Shown here: positions 46,001 to 58,000 of the stretch, piece after piece
Layout: each line of letters begins with the position of its first letter
How positions within the stretch are numbered: the first letter of the stretch is position 1
Origin: Diploptera punctata
Lineage: Eukaryota > Arthropoda > Insecta > Blattodea > Blaberidae
Assembly (NCBI GenBank): GCA_030220185.1
Contig: JASPKZ010003422.1
Coordinates: 1-64,000, forward strand
Direction of reading: 5' to 3'
Length of the DNA: 64,000 bases
Position numbers and translations under genes: made by a program
Notes under the pieces: generated by a model
The model's input: the letters and a program-made list of their open reading frames with translations, nothing else
Told to the model about the DNA's origin: nothing
Database searches by the model: none

Positions 46001-49000
46001 TAATTAATAACCTATAATGTTGGTTATAATATACAGTTTGATGTTTTTCATTTCTTTCTCCACTAGGGTGCATTCTTAGAATACTGCAATCTTATTTGAT
46101 AATAAATAATATGATCAAGTTGCAGTGAATAAATATAAACTCACATTTATATATAATAAATTTGGGAATTTTTAACATTATGAGGTTTAATTCATAAGAA
46201 TTAAATGAACTTCAAGATTCCACATGAACCGAGCTTGATTACAAAGTTCTTCAAAAATACAACAGATGGCAGTTTAGAAAATGATTCCTTCAAAAGAACA
46301 CCAGATGGCAGTTTGGATAATTACTGGGAAAAGAAAAAATTGACAGTCGTGAAAACAGTTGAGGATGGTGCCGATGGTTGCTGATACTCCAGTGCTGCAT
46401 TTAAAAAAATATAGAAGTATGAGGTAAGAAGAAATCACAATTCATTTAATTCTTACAACCTCACATTTCTGATTTGTTTTCAACACTACAGTTTACATTA
46501 AATATATAAATATTTTAAAACCCAGCTTAATCGTATTTGTTAAATAGTCCTAACAAATGCCACTCTTGATTTCCAAATTCTCTAGATAAATTGGAAATCA
46601 CTCGTGGCATTACTTATGAATAACAGTGACTTACCGTGAGTGAGCTTTCCCTGATGCAGCTAGAGGTGAGAACGACACCTCAAATAACTGATCCATTCCT
46701 TCTATGTTCTTAACAAAATACAAGAACTTCTGTTTAAATATTTCAACCGTGTGTTGCAGCACTGCTGTGAAGTTAGCTTGACCTTGGGCAATCAGATTCA
46801 ACTGTTCCTCAACAGCTGACCTCATGGTAGGAAGTACAAGCTCGGGGTCAATCTAAAAATAAACCTACATTAATATTACTGTTATTAATTTTGTGTGAGT
46901 TGTTTCTTGACTCACCTCATACTTCTTAACTCCCTCGCAGATCCAGATTTCGTCACTGTATTTGTGACATTCTCAATGCTGTTCATGTTCAGTTCTAGAT
47001 CTGCGAGGGAGTTAAGAAGTATGAGGTGAGTCAAGAAACAACTCAATAAAATTAAAATAAACCTCATAGTGTTATTTCCTACCTACATAATTTAATTACT
47101 GTTATTATTGGGAATTATTAATAAAGTTATGAAACCATCCCTTGTACAAAAAAAACCAGATTACGTTTATATAACACTTTGGCTAGATCAGTGTTGACCT
47201 ATGGTAGTGAAGCATGACACTAAAAAGACAACATGAAAGCAGAATAACGGCTTGTGAAATGAGATTCATGCGCAGAACAGCGGGTTACACCAGATGGGAT
47301 CGGAAAAGGAACACCAATATCTTAAAAGAATTGAAGACTACGCCAATTTTGGAATATATTAAACAGTACCATCTAAATTGGAAACACCATCTTGAAAGAA
47401 TGAGTTCAAATTGGATCCCCAAAGCTGTTTATAATTATATACCAAGAAGACGAAGATCTCTGGGCCGTCCTATGAAATGCTGGAAGGAAAATTTTCTATA
47501 GGATCATAACAGGCCTTAGCCTAATACTTCAAAGGAAAAAGAAGAACAAAAACAAGAATTGAAGAGAAAAATTATATGCTCAGACTGGGGTTTGAACCCA
47601 GGACCTTTGGCTTTCTAGACCAATGCTCTACAAACTGAGCTATCTCCAATCTAAATGCAAATGTTTCTCTTATCTATATTGTTAATTCCAGAGCACCAAA
47701 TGCTACGAAACTGTTGCTTCGATCTTGATAATGGCGGATTCTTTATTAAGAAAGAAATTCTTTTGTCTAAACCGAGATTTATGGTTTGTAGATACTAACC
47801 TTCTGATAACCGTGCACCAGAACAATGCCAAGAGGAGTGGGGGTAAGGCGACGTCCTGATGCAATAGTGACGTAGTTACGCTGACATATGTTGTTGATGT
47901 GAACAGGGATGGATGCATCAGTGCCAATTCCATGTTTTTCCATCAGCGTGATGAGTTCTGCTTCTGTCAGATAGTCAGGAGGGCTCGTCTGGCATTCCAC
48001 GAGCTTCACCTGAAAGTTAAATGTTATTTCAATGAATGAATGAGTCACTTCGTAAATTAATGAGTCATTTTTTAACATCTTACCAGTAGTCATAATGTCG
48101 GTTGAAAATGAGAGAGATCCTTCTCTCGAAAACTAGTTCCCATTAATAAATGAGTTGGAGAAAATGTTTTAACATCTCTCCTCACAAAGTTGCGTGTATT
48201 CACAATACGGTTTCAAAAGTATAGTATTACTTCCATCTTCTGTCAAACTCCAACTGTTGAAATTTCCAACTGACGAAATTTCAACAGTTGGAATTTGACT
48301 GAAGATGGAAGTAATACTATACTTTTGAAACCGGTATTGTGAATACACGCAACTTTGTGAGGTGAGATGTTAAAACATTTTCTCCAACTCATTTATTAAT
48401 ATAAATACCTCATAGTGTTTCCTCCCACTGTAAATTTTATTAAACTAGTTCCCGTGTTTGAAGAAACATAAAATATGAGGTAAGATGTTAAAAAATGACT
48501 CATTAATTTACAAATTAAGAACCTCATAATGTTATTTCCCATATTTAACTATGAACAAGTCAGTTCTTATCTTACCTCACATTTCATGTTTTTTAAACAC
48601 AGGAACTGCAGTTTTCAAGAGGAGTCCCTCTTATCTTTACCAACATTATGACTATCAGATTTTCATTGGAGTCTTCACCTATAACATTGCCATCTGGTGC
48701 TGTTTGATGAACTTTGAGATCAAGTCCTGTTCATCGGGAATTTCAAAATTCATGGATCTAAATTTGTTCTTCTGAACATATATCTTTGGTTTGGGAAGAG
48801 ATATATATTCCGAACAACAAATTTAGATCCATAAAATTTGAAATTCCCAGTTTGGAAAAAAGATATATATTCATAAGAATAAATTTAGATCCATGAATTT
48901 TGGAATTCCCGGTGAACAGGGCTTGATCTCAAGGTTCATCAAATCAACACCAGATGGTAATGTTATAGATGAAGACTCAAACAAAATTTTTAAATCAATA

Positions 49001-52000
49001 TTGGGAAGTAAACATTATGAGGTTATATCATTAATAGTGACTGGAGAACATATTTTTAACAACTCACCTCATATAATTTCAAATTTCTTTGATACCGGTG
49101 GTTTCAGACAAGAAAGGCCACATCCTTGTCTTACGCCCCTATTAATTTCGGTCCATTCTGTTTGTGTGTTATTGATTCAAACTGAAATCAAATTTGTTTT
49201 ATAGATATTGTATAAATTTAAAATATGCTGTTGTGGTAGATTGTTGTCAGCTAAAATTTCCAACAGTTTATTCCTATTGATTTTGTCGAAGGCTTTTTTG
49301 AAGTCCACAAAAGCTAAATGTGTTTGTACATTAAACTCCCTGTGTTTTTCTATTAATAATTTCATGGAGAAATAACCATCACAGCAGGATCGACCTTTAC
49401 GAAAGCCATTCTGTTCTTCGCTGAGGAGGCTGTTAAGATGTTTGTATAATTTGTTCTTGATTATATTGGCATAAATTTTGTATCCAGTATTTAGTAAGCT
49501 GATGCCTCTGTAATTAATATCACATTTAGGAGTAAAATATGCATTTATGCATTAAAAATCTAAAATAAGCATTTTCCCCTGGAATATGCATTTCTATGCA
49601 TTATCAAATACCACTCAAATTATCTGTGAAGGGACCACTTAACATGTAAATCATTTCCGCACACTTTTTAATGCTTAAAACAAAACATGCATTTTGCATA
49701 CAAATCCAAGCTCTAAATATCACCATTAGACAACACAAAAAGCATTCAAATACATTTGTTGTAATTAAATTAATATTAAGAAGCTAAAGCTGTTACTATG
49801 ATTGAAATAAGTATATTAAAGTACACAACTAAATTATTGTAATCAAATGGTAAAGAGAAAAATTTATGCCTGAACCGGGAATCGAACCCCGAACCTTCAG
49901 CTTTCCGTACTGATGCTCTTAACCATTGAGCTAATTCAGGCTTCCTTCCCATCCAAGCATAAATCCTTCCTTTACCTTACTGTCTTGGCCCCACATTCAA
50001 TGCATTCACAAATACACAATGAATGGCTTCTACATGAAGGGACTCCACACAGCTATAGTATTATTTATTAAATTAATTTTGAGAAGCTAAAGCTGTTACT
50101 ATGATAGAAATAAGTAAATTAATGAACACAATTAAATTATTATAAATCATTGGTACAGAGAAAAATTTATGCATAAATTTTTCTCTTTACCATTTGATTA
50201 CATTTGTTGTAAGTTTCAAAGTAATTACAGAATTTTCTTACATCCTGTACATTTGCCATCTCTCCTTCGATGAAATTAGGGACAGTTTCATTCTTGCCAA
50301 ACGCCTGCCAATGCATTATCGTTGTGTAACCAGGATCCAATAAGGTTTTGCCCGTGCAACTAAACTTTTCTGTTCCAACTTCAAATGACACTTTGGTGCT
50401 TAAATACTTACAATCTCGGGCAACCTGCAAACACAACAGAACTCTATTATATTCACTATTTAACTCGTGCCCCAATCATGTCTTGTTCTACAACCAATGA
50501 CAGTCGGGTTTCACCTCGCTATTTATCGACCTCCCTCTGTTTACTAAAATAAAGAAAGCTCCTCCTTCATAATACTTGAACAGGTCAGAGCATTATTTTG
50601 CAGTGACTGACTCTCCAACAAACACATTGAATATAGTTAATAATGAATAGATTCCTTCGACCTACACATTTGATAATTGTGTGTTCAATAATTGTGTTTT
50701 TAAATAATGATTTTACTGAGTTGTTTCCTAAAAAAATTAATTAATAACCTATAATGTTGGTTACAATATACAGTTTGATGTGTTTCATTTTTTTTTTTTG
50801 CTCACTAGGGTGCATTTTTACAATATTGCAATCCTATTTGGCAATAAATAATATGCAGCGATGAACAAATGAAACATAACCAAACATTTCTCATTTGTTT
50901 TCAACATCGCCGTTTACTTAAATTTACAGTGGGAGGAAACACTATGAGGTATTTATATTAATAAATGAGTTGGAGAAAATGTTTTAACATCTCACCTCAC
51001 AAAGTTACATGTCTTCACGACATCGGTTTCAAAAGTATAGTATTACTTCCATCTTCAGTCAAATTCCAACTGTTGGAATAGTATTATTTCCATCTTCAGT
51101 CAAATTTCAACAGTTGGAATTTGACTGAAGATGGAAGTAATACTATAATAAGTCATAATGGCGGTTGAAAATGAATGACAAGATCATTTGAAAACTATAG
51201 TTACCGTGTTTGAAAAACATGAAATATGAGGTAAGATGTTAAAATGACTCATTAATTTATTAATCAAGAACCTCATAATGTGTTTCCCAATTTTAACTTT
51301 GAATAAGTAATACTATACTTTTGAAACCGATATCGTGAAGACATGTAACTTTGTGAGGTGAGATGTTAAAACATTTTTTCCAACTCATTTATTAATCGCC
51401 GTTTACATTAAATATATAAATATTTTAAAATAACTATATTTAAATAATGATTTATGAGTAAACAGCTTAATTTTATTTACATTATTGTAAATCAATGATA
51501 AAGAGAAAAATTTTTGCCTGAACCGGGAATCGAACCCTGAACCTTTAGCTTTCCGTGCTAATGCTCTGTCCACTGAGCTAATCCAGGCTCCATTCCCATC
51601 CAAGCAAAAATCCTTCCTTTACCTTACTCTACTGGTCCTACATTCAATTGCAATGAATCATCATTCACAAATACACACTGAATGGCTTCTACCTGAAGAA
51701 GACATGACACACAGCTATAGCATTATTTACTAAATTAATATTAAGAAGCTAAAGCTATTACTATGATAGAAATAAGTATATTAAAGTACACAACTAAATT
51801 ATTGTAAATCAATGGTAAAGAGAAAAATTTTTGCCTGAATAATAGTAACATATGTTTGTCCTGTTTAATATGACTATTATTGTAATTTTTTTGTATTCAT
51901 ATGTAACATATGTTTGTTCTGGTGAGTGGAAGAGAAGGCCACATGGCCTTAACTCCACCAGGCTAAATAAATCTATTCTATTCTATTCTAAAATACAAAC

Positions 52001-55000
52001 AAATAAAATCAAACCAAATGGGTATAGTAATAGCTTTAGCTTCTCAATATTAATTTAAGCTTAATTTTATTCGTTAAATAGTTCTAACAAATGCCACTCT
52101 TGATTTCTAAATTCTCTAGATAAATTGGAAATCACTCGTGGCGTTACTTATGACAATTTTATTTTGATTACCGAGCGTTGCCCATGAATCTACTTATCCC
52201 AACATGTTGCCAGTTTTAAAAGTGGAGTATAAATAAATAATTTCATTCTAATCCCTGGAAGATAATAAGTTTGTTATTTACCGTGGCAAGGAAATGTCGA
52301 GTGATATAATCATACAATTTCCAAGCATCGCCATCTAGATCGCCGCGGTTTGCTAGTTTCATAGGTGTGATAGGAGGATGGTCGCCTGCATCATGTCCTT
52401 TACGTGGTTTGTTAATCCCATCAGACAGAATTTCCTTCACCTCCGACCCCCACTCGCTGCTGTGTTGTTGCTGCTTCAACACACTCCTGAAATGTCACAA
52501 CACCATCAGCTCATACTTTGTCTTCTTTTCACAATAATTCCAATTTATCTTCAGTATTTACATAACCTTTTATAAATGAGATGTTTTTATATCTCATCTC
52601 ATAAAGTTCTGTTTTTAAAAATTTTTTACCATTCTGGAGTCGGCCGCGGTGGACTTGTGGTTATGCTCCTTGCCTCTGGTCCCAAGGGTCGCGGGTTCAA
52701 ACCCGGCCGGGGTCGATGGATTTTTTAGGATGGAAAAATCCAAGGAGCAAGTCCTCCGGGAGGGACTTTAAGCCATGGGTCCCGAGTCTGAAGATTTTCA
52801 GGCTCGTAAAAAATCCTTAAACCTGAATGAAAAGGCCTCTAAGCAAAATTTACCGAATTTTCCCGTCCTAGTACTACCTTGGTTTCCTAGATGTCAGTAT
52901 GAGGTGGAACGCTGACCACGTGCCACTCAAAATGACATGTATATGAAAACAAGTGTAACTAAAATTAGTATGGTTCAAATTCTTCCCTGTAGGGGGAGAG
53001 CGCCTAAATCTCTGTAAAGGGAAAACATAGGCTTACAATACAATACAATTTACCATTCTGGAACGCACAGCAAATTAAAAAAATCATAATTTTTTGATAT
53101 TTCAGTTTGTATTCTTTAACATTCTTACCTCGTATGTTTATTCTGTTGGACGATCATTTCAAAGCTATTGCTCCATCTTCAGCTTGTTCACAAACTGGTA
53201 TTTTCTTTTCTTCAAGTTGTCGGCCCTGGATCTGTGTTCCAAAGAACTTGGTAATGAGGCTCCTTTCTCCGGGAATTTCAAAGTTCATAATTTTCTCCTT
53301 GTTCTTCTGTATATATATTTTTTCCCATATTGTGAGTTCATTGGTATTTTCCAACTGTTTTAATAATTTTGTATTTATATCTATTTTGTGTTTCTCTGTC
53401 CAAACATGAACTGCTGCTGCAGATTTTTCCACTTCTCCCTTTTTTACATTTCTTATGTGTTCTTTAGTTCTAATGTTTAAATTTCTCTTTGTTTGCCTTA
53501 TGTATACCTTATCACAATCTGCACATTTTATTTCATATATTCCTGATTTTTTATTATCTTCAATTTTTTTCATTTTTGTTGGTTTTATAAGTTTTTTTAA
53601 ACTATAATCATTCTTTGGTGCTAGTTTGATGTTGAATTTCCCAAAAATTTGTTTCAAATTTATTGTGTGCCCACGTGTGATATGTAAATTTCTTGTATCT
53701 TGAAAAAATCGAAGATAATAAAAAATCAGGAACATATCAAATAAAATGTGCAGATTGTGATAAAGTATACATAGGGAAAACAAAGAGAAATTTAAACATT
53801 AGAACTAAAGAACACATAAGAAATGTAAAAAAGGGAGAAGTGGAAAAATCTGCAGTAGCAGCTCATGTTTGGACAGAGAAACACAAAATAGATATAAACA
53901 CAAAATTATTAAAACAGTTAGAAAATACCAATGAACTCACAATATGGGAAAAAATCTATATACAGAAGAACGAGGACAAAATTATGAACTTTGAAATTTC
54001 CGGAGAAAGGAGCCTCATTACCAAGTTCTTTGGAAACAGATCCAGGGCCGACAACTTGAAGAAAAGAAAAAACCAGTTTGTGAACAAGCTGAAGATGGAG
54101 CAATAGCTTTGAAACGATTGTCCAACAGAATAAACATACGAGGTAAGAATGTTAAAGAATACAAACTCAAATATTAAATTAAACCTCATAATGTAACTTC
54201 CTAATGATTTTCAAATAATTTTTGGAATTCAGATTATGGACAAAAAGATCCTCTTATATCTGAAGAAAAAAATTATACGCTCAGACTGCGGTTTGAACCC
54301 AGGACTTTTGGCTTTTTATGCCAATGCTCTACTAACTGAACATCTGAGCACTCCAATCTAAACGCAAATTTTTCTCTTATACGTTAATTCCCGATCGGCG
54401 AATGCTCAATTATCCAAATGGCTAAAACATCAAAAGAAGCCCTGCGGCTTTATAAAGTAATGTTTAAATTCCCAATAAATGTCTTCGTAAATAGAATCTG
54501 ATTTGAACAGGAGGTTCATCGGTCCACCAAGAGAGGGAGGAAGAAGCAGTTCTCCTGATCGACATTACATCAGTCGACAAGAAATTACCGAAGATGAAGC
54601 TGCCCAAACTTCGAAACAGGTATAATCAAAAGACTGGATATGAGGTACGGTATTAAACACTTTAATTTAATTCTTAGATCCTCTTATATTCGGTAAACAC
54701 AGCAATTGTAAAGAAACTACAAGCATTTACTAACAGAATTTTGAGAACATGGTGACCAAGATTAATACATTTAAACATCAAATGTATTAAGTTATGTAGG
54801 TAGGAAATAACACTATGAGATTCTTCTTACTTCTTAACTCCCTGCAGATCCAGTTTCAGTTGTGAATGTGAACAGCATTGAGAATGTCACAAATACAGTG
54901 ACGAAATCTGGATCTGCGAGGGAGTTAAGAAGTATGAGGTGAGTCAAGAAACAACTCAACAAAACAAATTTATTAACTTCAAGAAAAAAATCCCCTAAAA

Positions 55001-58000
55001 TATAAATGTGACCATGACAGGGAAAATGATAAAATAAATACAAAACTCTAAATTAAGAGATTTCTTCTTCTTCTTCTTCTTCTTCTTCTTCCTTTCAAGT
55101 ATTAGGCCAAGGCCTGTTACGATCCTATAGAAAATTTTCCCTCCAGCGTTTCATAGGACGGCCGAGATTTTCGTCCTCTTGGTATATAATTATAAACAGC
55201 TTTGGGGATCCGATTTGAACTCATTCTTTCAAGATGGTGTTTCCAATTTAGTTGGTACTGTTTAATATATTCCAAAATTGGCGTAGTCTTCAATTCTTTT
55301 AAGATATTGGTGTTCCTTTTCCGATCCCATCTGGTGTAACCCGCTGTTCTGCGCATGAATCTCATTTCACAAGCCGTTATTCTGATTTCATTTTGTCTTT
55401 TTAGTGTCCATGCTTCACTACCATATTGTTTTCAAATATTAACATTTAAAACACAATCAGCAAAACAAAAATTAAAAATTTTATTTAACATTTGTATGTA
55501 ATAACACTATGAGGTTTCTTTTAATCATTATGAGTTAGTTATTTTGACTCACCTCACATTTTTTTAATATTCTGCAGACTATAGTTTCATCACATCTATG
55601 CAACATTGTCGATGCATTCTAACTGTTGTGTTGGCTGACTGATGAACTTCCAAATCAAATTTTTTCCCTTTTCCCTGGGAATTTCAAAATTCATAGTTTT
55701 CTCCTTATTCTTGTGGATCTAAATTTTCTCCCAAACTGTGAGTTCCTTAGATTGAAACAGGTAGAAAAATCTAAGGAACTCTGAATGTGGAATTTTACCC
55801 AAACCGTGAGTTACATTTGTTTATTTAGCTTTTGATTCAATTAGATGTTTTTCGGACCAAGCATGAGGAGCTACTGCTGACTTTTCCACTTTTGACATTT
55901 TTAAGATGTTCTCTCTTTCAGAAAAATAAAGAAAAACTTATGAACTCAGAAATTCCTGCGAATTCTGACCTGATTCAGAGGTTCATCGGTCCACCAATAG
56001 TGGGAAGAAGAAGTGGTTATTCCAATCGACATAACATCAGTCGGCAAAATGGTACTGAGCATGGGTTTGCCATGAACCCGAGAGAGGTTTGATTTTATCT
56101 TAAGATAAGGTAATGTTTACTTACAATAGATCAAAGTTCTCTGGGTAGTGTGTGGTTTCAGTTCTTGGGTAACTGATGTAACCTTGAGTGTAGAGTCTCT
56201 CTGCTATCTGCATGGCGTGGTGAGGGCCCATGCCCAGCCCTGCACTGCCGACCCTCATCAGCTCAACTGTGTTCAGAGCTTGAGGTCGCTGCTTAACTTT
56301 CTCTTTATTCGTTATAGATATCACTCTGTAACACATTACTCAAAAATCACTATCACCTCACATCTTCAGTAACATTACAATAATTCATTGGACCACAGGA
56401 AGAGGGAGCGGGAGTCAAGAATCAGGGCCAACAACTTGACAAAAATCAGTCTGTACAAGCTGAAGAAGGTGCTAACAACCCTTAAAAGATATGTAGGACA
56501 AAAACAACCATAAGAGGTAAGAATACACAGACCAAATATCTTAATTAGTAAGTAAACCTCTTAATTAAGGTAGATTTTTTATCACTCACCTCATATTGTT
56601 CTTATTTGACTATAAACTAGTTTCGGAACATAGTTTCTGTTCCATCCTCAGTATCGTCACGCCCGTTGTTCTGTCGTCTTGAAGAGCCGTCCTTCACTCC
56701 TTCCATTGGCTGACTGAAAAGCCTCGAAACCAGGTCATTCTCACCAGGAATTTCAAAGATCATCAATTTCTTCTTTTCGCTCTTTTGAATGTAGATCTTT
56801 TCCCAAACAGTAAGTTCTTTTGGTTTTTCTATTTGTCTTAATAATTTAGCTTCTTTCTCGATAACATGTTTTTCAGACCATGCATGGGCAGCCACTGCAG
56901 ATTTTTCTACTTCCCCTTTCTTGACATTCTGAGATGTTCTTTCACTCTAGTTTTCAAATTTCTCTTAGTTTTTCCTATGTAGAATTTCTCACATTCATCA
57001 CATTTAATTTGATAAATCCCTGATTTATTTTCTTCTTTTATTTTCTCATTTTTATTAGGTCTAATCAGTCTACTGATGCTGTAGTCAGTTTTGGGTGCTA
57101 ACCTTATGTTGAAATCTTTAAAAATGTTTGAAACTTGTGGTGTTTTAATGGATGATATGTGAATTTTCTGAATTTTACATTTTCTTCTTTTACTTTTAGA
57201 AGAGTGCTTTGATTAATAAATTTACTTCCTGTTGTATTTTTAAAATTAAAAAAAAAGACAAATAGAATTTTCAGAAATGAAATTTCTTTCCTTTGCAACT
57301 GGAAATACATAATTGTATTACAAAATAAGTACAGATATCAGAAAGGAATTGAACATAGAACCGATCATACCATAGAAAAATAAAGAAAAAAATTGGAGAG
57401 ACCGTGTCCTACAAATGCCAAACATCAGGATGGCAATAACAGTTTCATATTATACCAAGGAAGACAAGAAATATAGGTCGATAAAGATGGCGTGAGCAGT
57501 TTTCAGTGGGAACAGACAAATAGGACTATAATCCTTGAAAACGATGATATACGCTCTAGTAATCATGATATTGAGTCGGCACAACCTCCCTCAGAGCTGA
57601 GTTCCACATAATACAATAGACCAGACCTCAAAAAAGTAGTCAGACTTGATTAAAACTTACAAAGCTTCCTTGAATTCCTTGACTTGCAAAAGGAACATGG
57701 TTGCTATATCTTTCTCAAAGCAGCGCACTCTCTCCCAGTCTAAAGTTACCTCTCTGCCGTCGGCCGACTGCACCACAAGCTGTAAACAACAAACCAACTT
57801 GGTTAATGGTGTATTTTCTTTTATATCTCACTATTGCAGATATGCAATACAGTATCATTATATTTCAAGAGAAAAATTTACACTCAGACTGGGGTATGAA
57901 CTCAGGAACTTTTGCTTTCTATGCGAATGCTCTACCAATTGAGCTACCTGAGAACTCTAATCTAAATGCAAATTTTTCTCTGCCATTTGCATGATCGAGC

